This document shows positions 22,454 through 34,882 of a stretch of DNA of 64,000 nucleotides, one piece after another (positions within the stretch are counted from its first letter, which is position 1; the number at the start of each line of letters is the position of its first letter). The notes under the pieces were generated by a model. That model worked only from the letters and a program-made list of their open reading frames with translations, had not been told where the DNA came from and did no database searches. Source of the stretch: Pelecanus crispus. Taxonomy: Eukaryota > Chordata > Aves > Pelecaniformes > Pelecanidae. The translations under genes were made by a program, and so were the position numbers. The stretch lies in assembly GCF_030463565.1 (NCBI RefSeq), contig NC_134643.1, positions 119,639,809 through 119,703,808 of the forward strand, in the 5' to 3' direction.

Positions 22454-24442
22454 CTTTAAATTATCTATCACTGATTAAACCCAGCATCTATGTCCATACC
22501 CACAGATTTTAGGGACTTATCCAGAGCTAAGCACCAAATCTACCAATGGTAGAAGGCAGCCATGCCTTGCAAGTAGGGACTATCTCATGTTGCAATGGTG
22601 GGTGGCATGGGTGACCCCCCGCCCACAACACCCTTCTCTTATAGGTTTCCACTTTTTCTTCCTACAGAGAAGGACAAGTTGCTGATGAAGGCCCTGAGCT
22701 TTCTCTACTGCAGACGGCAACATGTTCCAACAAAACCTTCCCAGGTACCACTTCAGGCCAGCGCAGCCTCCGTGCAATGAGGGTAGATGCATCATCTGCT
22801 GACCCAATATACGTTGCCCTGCTTGCAATTCAGAGCCTTCAAAGGTGGTGCAAAGATCAGAACAGAAAAACCTGGCGTGCCTGAGTCCTGTCCCCCTCTG
22901 GATTTCACATCCCTGAATTGTGACCACAGAGAGGTTTCTATCTCTCCTCTGTTTGTAACCCACAACCAGCTTCTGAAGGGAAAGGTCTACAATGATCCAT
23001 GGAAAGAATGGGCCTGGCCTGTCTTCCGAGTCATCTAGCAGGCCACATGCTGTTCTCAGTCATATCCAGTTAAGTCAGTGAGGTTGCATCAATAGAAGCC
23101 TACAGTTTGACCTCAGCTGTGCTGTTGTGCACGCCTAGCTTCCTCAGCTGAATAGCTGGTGACTACAGAGGAGGTCAGCAATGTCTAATAATATTAATGA
23201 AACTGGAAGCTGTAACTATATATAACAAGTTTGTAAGGCTTTGTTCGCATGGCTGTTTCCTTCCTCTTTAAACTTCTCACCACTGCCTAACACTGATGCC
23301 ATTTTATCAGGTACATCAGTTTTTCAAGGGGCAACAGTTCAAATGTAGACAGGCCACTGCTCTGCTTTGTGAACTTGGAATAAATCTAGGTAAAATCCAT
23401 GTCTGTGTGAGGGTAGAATAAGATAGGCAAAGTCCACAAGAAAATCTACTGCATTAAGAGGAAGTAATTGAGACACTCCTTAGTTTGTTTCGTTAGCAGG
23501 CAGAACAAGTTTGCGGTAGTTTTATGAGAATGCCTGATGTGTGATACTTATTTTTATTTGGTCTTCAATTCCATTGACTGCTTGCTCTAGAAGAACACAG
23601 GGCTATCAAAGTAGCCCAAAGCAGTAAACCAGTAACAACTTCACAATAAAGACTTAAAAACCACGTCAACATGAAATATACTTGCAGAAAATCTTGGTAG
23701 TGTTAAGCTATATCATGCCTCACAAAATCGTTTCACAAATATATAAACTTGCAGAAATACTACCAACGATCACCAAAATCAACAGAAGTTGAGATAACTG
23801 TTTTCTGTGGTAAAACAGAAATACTCGAAGCTTGCCGACAGATGCAATATATTGTGCTTTACCTGTTAGAAGAGCATAGGGTCAGTTTTCCACTATCTAA
23901 ATCAAAGTTTTTGATGGACAACAGCCTGTTTTTAGAAGACAGAAACAACTTACTAAGTTTCATAGTACAAACCTGGCACTGAAAGCTGCGCTTTTATAGT
24001 CCTTATTATACAATCGTGACTTCAGTACTTGGTATCCTCAGTTCCTGAGATGATGGAGGATCACATTCACATCTGGGAGTTTCTGGAGTTGACAGACTCA
24101 TGACTGTGCCATAAGAGTAAACTCCTGTGCTTGACACGCTGTCTTCATCTCACTGCATCATGTAAGATTAGATGATTGAGGGTGCATTTAATCTAGTCAA
24201 TGTAATCCCAGTATCAGGAATAGTTGTGGGTGCTTCCCAGCATAAACTCTGCTGAAGAGTATTTTTGCCGAGGCATGTGAGAAAAGGTTTGCCAGCTTTT
24301 CCCGGTGGACTTGAACTCCTGAGAAATTAGGTAAGTCTGAGAATCTGCGTATAGGTGACTTCTTGCTGTTTCTCTCCTCCTGACTTACCTCCTCTAAACA
24401 GTGCAAAATGGTCAGTTTTGTTATGAATAAATTGCTGATTGC

Positions 24443-24466
24443 AAAAAAAAAAAAAAAAAAAAAAAA
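24443..24466. repeat. Poly(A) tract, 24 bp, preceded by AATAAA
   Basis: Twenty-four A residues start 11 bases after an AATAAA hexamer (about 24427-24432). The pattern resembles the 3' end of a retroposed mRNA, but no source gene or target-site duplication was recognised. Confidence 0.85.
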
Positions 24467-25271
24467 TCAGAGGCAGACTTGAGCAGCAGGGGTTTCTCAG
24501 CAGGGGAGGACCTTGGCTGCAGGGGGCCACTCAGCCCAGCCCTCCTGCCAGAACCCCACAGCAGCTTCCTGAAACAGCCAGGGTTCTCTCCAGGCACTCA
24601 TACCAAGATTTTTATCTGAATGTGATAAGACCCCTGCTTACATTTTAAACTTGCACCCAAACCAAGAAGTCTTAAAGCAGCCTAACCTGCCCAGAAACAA
24701 GACCTGGGGAAGTTCAAAGGAAAGGATTTTTCAATTTTAAAAGAATTCCTACTCTTCTGATACTCTCCCCAACAGAAACCCAGCGGCAGCACCCTTGTCA
24801 TGATTACAGGAATTACTACTCAAGCAGCTGGCAAAAGAAACAAAAATGGCATTGTCTGGTCAGTCAGGAAACAAGAGGAAGTTTGGAGATCAATCGCATC
24901 TAACCTCCACAGCTCAAGTTTAAAGCACCGAATAACAATCCCCTGCAGCCTGAGGTCTGCAAGCACTGAATAAAGAAATGAAAAACACTTCACTTGAATT
25001 CATCCAAGCAAGCAGTTTCTTTTTTTAAAAAAGTATGTAATGCTTATGTTTCATGAAAAAAAGAGGAAAAACACAATTTAATGAGCTTCACTTATGAAGT
25101 AAGTGTGATTTTCACATCATGAAGCCAAGGGTACTATGTCTTCATAGGTCTTCTCTGATGTCAAATATTCCCTTAGGCCAGTGTCACTGTTCTGCTGTCC
25201 CAGAAACATTCATCCCAATGAGAACCTTAGCAGCTGGTGTTTTAAAGAGGTGTTGCAAAGGTTTTTTGACA

Positions 25272-25284
25272 CCCCCCCCCCCCC
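25272..25284. repeat. Poly(C) tract, 13 bp
   Basis: Thirteen consecutive C residues, unusual for this AT-rich neighbourhood. It is a simple-sequence tract. Confidence 0.85.
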
Positions 25285-28200
25285 AATTATTTACTAAAAG
25301 TTAGAAACATAGTCTGGATCTTCATGCAGTAGGAAAAAACACCCTTTTAATCTTTCCATTATTTTCTAGTGCTACCATTTTTTTGTTTAATTTGAAAATG
25401 ATTAAAGCAGTGGTTTTAATAAAAATTGGCAAATTACAAACAAATCTCTCAAAGCTACATATGTTAAGCCAAGAAGATGTACAAACATCATAACCTTGCG
25501 ATTCTTTGGTTTATTTCAGTAAACTGATTAAAAGCTTCTTACACAGTTTCAATAATTGGCTAAAATAGTTGTGGAGCAGTCCTAGTTCCTTTGTGCAGTC
25601 AGATATACCGGAAGTCATTTCTATGATAAAAATGTTAGCTGAAGGAAGAAAAAGAAATCCATAATTTGAAATTTTCTTGCTCCAACTCAGAAATACCCTT
25701 GGTACATAATCCCATCACCAAATATCAATGATCTGAATACTGAACATCAAAGGTTCAACATAAATTACCTTCCTTCTGCATAGGAGTTAGGTTTTCTGCT
25801 CTGGGATTAAGATAAATTGTTTTTAGAAAAAAGAACAAATAAGCTTTGCAAAAAGTCTGGTATTTCCATTTTTAGTGAGCTTTCCTCAACCTCATGAGGA
25901 TGAGTCTGCAGAATGCCAACTGACTGCAAAAGCACTTAACAGATTACCAGTGAAACCCTTCTAACTTTGCAATTACCTTTGATTAGCAAAGGGCACTTAA
26001 GGAAACATGATCACCAACTTTGCCTAGAAATTTTGCTCTAGATTTCAGCATGAGAAAGATGAGCAGCATATCAGGAGCTGAAGGGTAGCAAGGGAAGGAG
26101 CTGAAAAAAATGTTAGTCCTTATAGTCCTTTTAAAATTGTAGGCTGTGGACAGGCCAGTGTTCTCCATTTTTATATATCTATTTTAAGAGAAGATTAAAA
26201 TCTTCATGAGATAAGACCTGATGAGAAGTAAATAAAACCCTTTATCATCTCTGGCTACATCCTGTCTCCTTAATCATACTTCCATTTCCAGTATACATCT
26301 GTCAAAGATCAGCTACTACCTCAGCAGGTAAAAAAACCCAGGCTCCCAAAGCCAACAGAGGGGCTGACCATGCCGGTTCCCTGTATTTGTGGGGTCCAGT
26401 GACTTTTCCTCCCCAGCTCCAAGCGATGGATTAACCGTGGTTGTTACAGGGTGGTGGCAGACCAGGCATCAACAGCCAGCAACATCCCGGAGCGATATCC
26501 CAGTGCAATTGCAACCTGAGCATTTCCCAGGAAGAACAGATGAAGCTTGTGACAAAGGTGCCCTCAGCAAGATGCATCTCAGCAGCCAGGAGCTCTCCCT
26601 CTGGCAGTTCACAGCGTCCGTCTTCCCTTGTTTTTGACAAGCTATCGGCATTCTTCTGGCCTCACGTTGTATTTGGCTGCATGGCAACATCTTTGGGAGT
26701 TACAGTGAAGCTCTGATCACATCTAGTCAGGAAATAAACGGTGCATAAAAATGCCATCAAATCTCTTACCAACACACTGATGGACCATGCAGCAGGTCCC
26801 TCTGAGCAGCAGGTGATAGCTGTGAAGGACTTTGGTATTCTAGCTGGAGGCTGACCAAAGTTATTCCCTTGTCTCCAGACATCTGGGTGTCAGAGGAAGC
26901 CGAGGCTCTGCAGGAGCAAGGGAAAGGCTGGAGCTTCTTCTAGCTGCACCTGACTGCGCTTCAGGGACACTGTTCACATCCTTGTCTTTCAGGACAAGTG
27001 ATATAATTTATAGATAAAAGAAGATAGTATACCAGCAGAGTAGAGATTACACGCTGCTACAATGCACTTGTGTTCTAGGTCAGCTCTACGATGTACTTTG
27101 CCCTCTCCTCCCCAGCCGCCATCCCAAAGCCCAGACTGAAATTCCTCTGAGGCTTTCAGGATTCTCTCCTCATTTCTTACTTCTATCAGGCCACATGTTG
27201 AAGCAGCTTTGCTTGCCAACAGAAAGTAACATTCCTCAATAATACATTTTACCTTGGATTTCATGTAGGTAAATCTTCCAACAGCTCCAAAGAGCTCACC
27301 CTTGCAATAGACCGCTCTCTCTCTCAAAATTTGAGTGAGGTCTGCTAGTCCATCAAGTTTTTTTCCAAAATTATAGTATGAGTTGTAGTTAAGTTTTTTA
27401 ATGACTACTCTTTCTTAGGCATGGGAGAAATTACAGAATTAGAGGGTGATGTGAGCGATGTTTTCTTGGCTATAATGGTGACAGAAAAACTATGTAGGCT
27501 GAGCCTTTATATATCACAGACATACCACAGAATATTGCAGATTCCATACTGATTTACAATATAGTAAGTTAAGATCATCTATCAGTATTGCGACTTCAAA
27601 CTCCTATGGATTTTGGAACCCTTATGACCCTTGCACGATATACTGTTAATGTAGCATTAGAGGAACTAGAGTATTTTTCTGTGAAACATCTGACTCCAGC
27701 AGAGTCAGTGAACATTTTGGTATGGAATAGGAGGGTTTTTTTTGGACACCCAGGGTTTCACCCCACTTTGTATTCCCATTAGTACAGACTAGGACAGCAT
27801 CAAAACCAGCCTAACTCCATACTCATAATAGTACAGGGCTGTCCTATGAAAGCCTCACACAAATAGGAACATCCTGCAGAACTGGCCAGAAAGAGAAAAA
27901 TATTTTGCTGAAGTGCCACAAAGTCACTGAAGTAACACTCATAAAAGTTCAGTCAGGTTTCTCTTAAGGTACAGGGTTACAAGCCTGGAGATCTTCCTTT
28001 TGATGGCTGACTAGTACAGATTCCCAGGAACATTAAGTCACAAATCCTCTTGGTTCTTCAGCTTTCCTCAATAAAAGCTGTCAAGAATCCCCACCTCACA
28101 AGCGCACTGAGAAACTAAACTGATTTTTTCAGGCACACACTGGTCATGGAACAGAAGGTATGCATGCATGGCGAGTTAGCTCATGCAAGCTGAAAATGGG

Positions 28201-31200
28201 TAGCATGACTTTTTCCTCCCTGAAAAGTACTCAGCAACACTACTGGGCTTGTGTCGACCCTAATTCCATGCAGATCAGGTTTTTCTTTGTTGCAGCTTGT
28301 CAAGAGTTAATAGCTAAGCCAAGAGAAACAAACACTAAGACAGAATAACACTACTATGGCTACATTACATCCTTTAACATACTCTTTTAAGAGGCTGAGT
28401 ATACATATTTGAAGGAATAATTTTCAGACCATTAAGTACAATGCCTTCCCAAAGAAAACGTTCTTGCCTGATCACTTCTAGAAATAGCTGATATCTGAGG
28501 CTATGAGAGCAAATTGCCATGGATCAAGTTAAAGTAGGATTTGAAACCAGACCAGCTAGATTAGTGAAACAACTATATATACACGCTCATTCTGAATTAA
28601 AGTGGATTTTTTTAAAAAAAAAAAAATAGTGGCTTGAAAAGTCTTTGCTCCTTAGCAAGGAGGTATCAACAAATCAGAAACGCTAAATGCAGAACATTTC
28701 CTTGAATTTATAAAGTAGGTTTTCTGTGCAATGCATCAGGTATGAAGTGGTATATAAAATCTTATCAGCTTGTGCAAGACTGTTTAGCATTCTAAGCCTT
28801 TTTTTTACATTAAGGTATTTGGGGAAAAATGCAATAGATTAATTTAAAAAATGTGCAAGAAGGGTTAACACAGTAATTAAATACTTGTTTTCGGTGTTGT
28901 TTTATAGGCTTCCTCCTCTCTTCAGTTTTATGAGGACTGCTGGAAAAGCTGGATTACGATTTTGTTATTTTCCAGCCCCTCAGTGTTTCCTCTTTCCCCA
29001 GGATCAGTTTTATTTGCAATGAGAATTCATGAGAGAAAGCCCTCAGTAAAACGGACATTTTCAAAACATGCAGTTTTGGAACATACAAGGCCTTCAGCAG
29101 GCATCTCACTTTCCTGCTGAGCTCAGGAGGAAAGCTGCCAATGTGGTCAGTAGGAAGATTAATGTTCCAAGAGACTTTTTAAAAAAAGGAATAAGGCAAG
29201 ATATTGGCACACATTTTGTATCTGTTTGATTTAACAATTAAGATAAACCAAATAAATGCTTATTGCACCATATGCTTAAAGTAAAGAATTTAGTGTTAAG
29301 AAAACTTGATATTATTTCAACTGAGAAAGCATATCCATCTCTGTCACTGCATTCTATGCATGCATATGCAGGACACAGATCTAATCAGTGGCTGAAGTTA
29401 TGCTGTGTCAAAAAGACTAAAATATTACATTTATTAGATTTCACGGATATAGCAAAGGTTTGTTTTTCTGGGGAGATTTTTATAATGTCTTATAACAAAG
29501 GTAAGAGGTTCCCTTCTCTGAGATCATACAAGTATTCCTTCCGAAGGATTAAATACTCTGAATTATAACTCGGAAACACTGAGCTCTGCTGTGAGTTTGA
29601 TGGCAAGCCTGGCTCTGAATACAGTGGGTTTGTATCTCAATGGAATAGCTGCAGTCACATTTGTAACTCTGGCCGCCTTTAGGGTTCACAGAGTTGTCTT
29701 TGTGCTTCCATTAAACAGAAGCTGTGGGTCTCCAGGTGTCCGACAGCCACTTGAAAGTCAATTTGTAGTTGTTTATGCCTATTTCACTAGAGCTGCTCCT
29801 CATGGTATTAGCCAAAGGGACAACAGCAAACATGTAGCACAAAATTTCAAGTGGTCCATGAAAGGGAGGCAATGGGGAGCTTTACAGGTTGTTACCAGCA
29901 ATCCTGCATTTCCACTTGGCAGGACTTGGATGCACACAGAGGAATTCATTTAGATGTGGGGCAAAAATCACTAAGAGCTGGACTAGCTTAGGATTCCCTG
30001 GAAGATCATAAAAATAAATTGGTGTCCTGAATTTATTCCTAAGGTTCAGTCTGTTTTCCCCCAATACTTACTGTATTTCAACACTTACGCATGATTTTCC
30101 TTACAGTTGTCTAGCTACCCCCATTTTACCTTTATTACATTTTATCTTTTAGGGTTGAATTAAAACCAGCAGCTCTGCCTCTTCCTCTACCTGTAAAATA
30201 AAACCCCAAACATAGTTATAACTGCTTTTATCTTCTGAATTTTACCTATCATATCCTTTTAATTCTCCAGGAAGATACTGCTGTCACCAAGTCTAGGGTG
30301 ATGCTATATTCTGTTCCTGTTATCATGGGACTTCATGTTTGTAAAATTTACCACAAAATCCATTTTGCTTCTTGCCAAAGGAAAACACTCTAGTATACAA
30401 CCTGGCTTTAGTTTTAAGTTATATTTCTTGTCTATATGGTGTGAAGTAAACTTGAAATGGAGTAATATAAACAGACATAATAATTCCTCTGAGCTTGTAG
30501 AGCCCAAAAAACAGGTAGGGTAAGAAGCAAGGATTGACCAATTCACTTCATAAAGTCAAACTGACAATTATGAACAAGCTGTTCTAACTTGAACTTATCA
30601 CTCAGTCTTTTTCCAGGTCATGTTTGGCTAGTTGGTGTTTCTGACTTTCACAGAACACCAACTGCATTATCTGTATTTTGGCCTTTTAACATCACCCACA
30701 CAGTCCCTGGGAACACCATGTAACACCAACCTGACAGTGGGGAAGAGATAATTCCACATGTCAAGAGAAGAATGACTCAAAACAGTATTAAATACACTTA
30801 CATGCATGTGGACCCTGCTGTCTACAGGCCCTACTGGCTGGAACTACGTCCAAGTTGGAGGGACCAGGAGCATCGGCTGAGCTCTAGGTTTGGATGCACA
30901 CCCCACATGCATGCCATGTTCATCATGTGTGTTAGACTGTTGTGTCAATCACTCAGAGTCTAGTGTGTTCACGAGGACAAGGAGAACAACCCCTCTGCGT
31001 TCCCTCACCTCCCCCTAAACCCCTAGCCCTCCATTTTGCTCAGGGAGTAAGGCTTGAGGGTGAACTGTGGAGCACAGCTGTACCACCATATCAACAAAAT
31101 TTTAATCTGCCTATAGTTAAAAATATATTAACACATCAGAGTCACAGAAACTCCTCCTACTACCACCTCCCACAAAAAAGGTTGATCAAAAGAAAATAAG

Positions 31201-33754
31201 AAAAGGTCATAGTGGTGGAGAGACAGAAGCAAATTTTTGTATACAATAAGAATATCCCAAGTGGATTAACATGAAATAGAAGTACATTTAATGTAGCACT
31301 GTGGTACACATAATGAAAGAGAAGGCAAATCATCCATCTTTTATCTTTCCTGAAGACAGCATCTAGCATCAGTCAAAGCCTGGGGTAATGACTCAATAGT
31401 ATGTCAAAATAAGCATCACATATGCCATGCTCAATTTCTGCCCCATTTGCTGAATGCTTTAACTCAGCATCCAGATGTAATGATAGCAAACGATAGCAAA
31501 CCTCACCATCTCCTTTCCAGCAACTGGAAGCTTGGCAGCAAATAAAACAGTAGCATTCATTCCTGAGTGAAGAGTTATACCAAGGTTAAGGGATACAATC
31601 ACAAAAGCTTCATCTTGGGAGTATTCAAAGGCAAACTTTTATCTCTATAAATATATCTGTCTTCCAGGATAGACTCAGATTGTCTAATCTCCTGCTTTTA
31701 ATCTGCTTCTAGAAGATCCAGCCTCTAAGATTATTTTGAGTAATTTCTTATCTTGGATGTAATGTGTAATTTTCTTTAATGACTATCCTACTAAAGGGTT
31801 GGTCTCTCTTCCAGGCACTTACAGTTCCAAGTTTTCCTCCATATTTAGTGGTGCTTTCAGTTTAATCCAGTATTTCCTCTTTTTCCAAAGCCTCATTTGC
31901 TCTGGGTGTGTAGACTTCAAGTTCAGACTCAAAGTTTTGATGGTTGGAGGGACAAAAGTTCAGGAAACCTCCCACAGTGCCAGGTCAACATCCAAGCATA
32001 TACTTTGAGTAGATGCTTAAGTCTCATTAAGGTCTGTTTCTCTGTATACAGATAATGGCTCAGAATATTTCCTAGTTAAGTCTCTCAAACCAGCATACTG
32101 GCTGCTTCTCTTTTGCTTCCCAGACAACATGTCAGGAAGTACATTTGACCAATACATCATACCAGCTTTATATTTAGAAAGTCTTCTTGAAACCACCTTT
32201 TGCATGTACTGTGAGAACTAAAGCCACGTGATGAGACTTTTTTAACCAGTGTCTGGGAAAAGAACCACCTACACACTCACAAAATAAAAAAAAAAAAAAC
32301 AAGCCATCAAACCCAGCTTGTGATGCTATACCCTTATTCAACATAAAGATGTGAAGTTGGAAATTTGTTTTTAAAGAAGAACAGATTTTTCCTCCAGCTA
32401 TGCAGAAGAATCCTTAGTTTTTATCCTAGGATAGAATTGAGACTCACAATACACATCTTTTTAAACCTAGCCATGGTTACCAGCACTGTGTATAGGTAGT
32501 ATTTAAAGAGTTTATTCCAATTTAGTTAAGTACTCCATGGTTATTTGCATTGCGCTAGTTTCTCTGCCTCTTTCATTGAGCCACATAATATTTAGACATA
32601 CCATTGTTAATTGTAACTGTTACAAGTGAAGTCTCTGACATATATTTTACTTTTATCTACAAGAGACAACCCACAGCAAATAAGGGGCTGCACCGGGCCT
32701 TGTGATTAAAGCTGGTCAACGGTCTGTGCACCAGATCCCACTTCAAGACAATTTCCGATTAAAAAGAAATACATTGGATACTAAAATATACATGGACTAA
32801 TCCAGTCTTTCACTGCCACTTTAGTACCCAGGCAAGTCATTATCAAGGGCTGAAACACAGTGAAATGGTAAACGTCGGAGGAACTGAAGTAAAAGGCAAC
32901 CTTTAACCAGAAAGTGTCCCAAAACGATGACCAGAAAGCAGCCGAGGCACCTCAGAGGGCATCCCCCAGCAGTTCAAGAGAGCCAGGTAAGCGACCATTC
33001 ACTTTGCCAGGGACAGAGGGGCAGAGGAAGCAGCCAAAGGAGAAACCCTGCAGGACCCGAGTCACAGCTCTTGCTGCTTCTCCAGCAAGCGGCAGGGATG
33101 CCTGGTAGCAGCGCTCCGGTGGGTCGGGGTGCCTCTGTGCAGGCTGCGGCTGCCTCCTCCTCCGCGGTCCACAGGACTGTGACCCTGCACCTCTGCACTT
33201 CAGGGCACTGGCAGCGCTTCGACAGTAATAAGATGGATACTCTTGGCTGCTTGCACAATTTCCGGAATAGCCACTCATTCCTGACCGCTACAGAAAACTC
33301 AATAAGAATGAACTTCATGTCTCTGGAAGATTTACCTTATGTTAGTACAAGCTATATCCCAAACTCATGTATTCCAGTAGCCATGTAGAAGAACTCTCCG
33401 GACAAACAGCTTTTTGTCAAGAATGAGAGGAAAGATATGGTCTTACAGTACACTGCAGCAATTAAATACTTAGTATTTCTTCTAACTGATCTTATAATTA
33501 GATCTCATTCTTATATGGAATAAAATGCAAAACACTAACCAGTAAGCATTAATGAAATTGGTGCTGCTGAATGCCAGCTGACACAAGGATATGTCCTATT
33601 TGCCTTCCAGGCAATGCCCCAAAATACACTGACAGTTATTGTATCACCCTTTTGTTTGCTATTCATGAGTAAGCCTCACTGTGGAACACCTGGTTTTCCT
33701 CCACTGAGCAGGTGAATAAAATCATCATCTACACCTTTTCCACTTGAAAAAGTT

Positions 33755-33970
33755 ACGTATGCTGTGAGAAGTCTTTGCCCCTCTCCTTCCTTAATTCTTC
33801 AACTGCCTAGTATTGCCCCCAAATACCCTTCATACGCTCACAGCTGATTTTTTGTAAGTAAATGTCTACCATGTGGCAAAACTCTGAGCTTCAGTGCTGT
33901 GCCCTGTTTCAGCCAGCCTCATGGGCTGCGGCAGGGAGCTGCGCGCCCAAATTGGGACGGGTCCTCAGCC
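33755..33970 (+). repeat. Left arm of a 216-bp inverted repeat
   Basis: This 216-bp segment recurs in reverse complement at 34667-34882. My base-by-base reading finds seven mismatches and no gaps, about 97% identity. The inner end is GC-rich (GGGCTGCGGCAGGGAGCTGC). Sequences outside both arms are unrelated and show no target-site duplication. I do not recognise the arm as a known transposable element. Confidence 0.95.
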
Positions 33971-34666
33971 TCTACTTGAAAATGCTCCTGCCCCCAGAAT
34001 AAGGTTGAAGGATTAAACCCAAGAAGTGCTTGTTCCTCTTAATCTAATACATACCAGAAACACCAAAAGGGCAGTCATCACGCAATAACCGGCTTCCTGA
34101 AACACGGCAGATCTGAAGTCTTTACACCAGCTTCTGGCTGATCAGAAGAATAAATGGAAGATGCAAGGGTTCCCTCATTGCTATTGTTAATAAACATAAT
34201 ATTTAAAAATATATATATTTGGACACCCATTCATGCTTCCTCCTTGAAAGCTAAACAACAATTCTATTTACTAGGGAGAGATTAGGCATTCAAGAAACAT
34301 GAAGTACCAGGAAATGAATCCAGAGTTTATTTTAATAGATTCATTGTTACCTGCAGACACAGACTAAGCAAACATTTCCTTCAGCAATAAAGTCAATAGC
34401 AGCCTTTCCAGCTGCTGTAATGACTGCCTTTTTTGACATCTCAGTTGATAGTTGTCTGCTCCATATTAGTTTGTTGAACCAACACCCACACAATAACAGA
34501 GAAAACTGAGACAGTTTTAATTTTAATTTCCACACTTTAAACAGATGAGCGGTTTCCTCACACATTCATGGTATAATTAAGAAGTTATATCAAAGAAAAT
34601 GTGATTATCAGACAGGGAGCTGAATTACTCAGCACTTGAGAGATCCGTAAGGCAGAAGCTGGCAAT
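33971..34666. other. Spacer of the inverted repeat
   Basis: The 696 bp between the inverted arms are ordinary AT-rich sequence, with an AAATATATATATTT palindrome near 34207. No transposase, domain or RNA gene is visible. A 72-codon minus-strand frame (34347-34565) is of chance length. Confidence 0.7.
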
Positions 34667-34882
34667 GGCTGAGGACCCGTCCCTCTTTGGGCGCGCAGCT
34701 CCCTGCCGCAGCCCACGAGGCTGGCTGAAACAGGGCACAGCACGGAAGCTCAGAGTTTTGCCACATGGTAGACATTTACTTACAAAAAATCAGCTGTGAG
34801 CGTATGAAGGGTATTTGGGGGCAATACTAGGCAGCTGAAGAATTAAGGAAGGAGGGGGACAAAGACTTCTCACAGCATACGT
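34667..34882 (-). repeat. Right arm of a 216-bp inverted repeat
   Basis: Reverse complement of 33755-33970 with about seven substitutions. Four clear differences are single transitions or transversions, and two adjacent ones fall in the CCCAAATT / CCCAAAGA stretch. If transcribed through, the two arms could fold into a long RNA hairpin. Confidence 0.95.

Larger units (their letters stand above)
19164..33754. other. Gene-free intergenic stretch (14.6 kb)
   Basis: No supported exon, RNA gene or recognisable transposable element. Simple tracts: poly(T) at 22435-22453, poly(A) at 24443-24466, poly(C) at 25272-25284, and poly(A) runs near 28611 and 32287. A possible retroposed 3' end precedes the 24443 tract. 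A GC-richer island with several CpGs lies at about 32.93-33.25 kb. Exon-like signals at 22668-22744 are weak. Confidence 0.5.

Noticed and set aside
32927..33388. 153-codon plus-strand open frame
   Set aside because: Overlaps opposite-strand frames of similar length in a GC-rich island; no domain recognised.
33755..34882. DNA transposon with long terminal inverted repeats
   Set aside because: The long inverted arms suggest it, but there is no target-site duplication, no transposase remnant in the spacer and no terminal motif of a known superfamily. Kept only as an inverted repeat.
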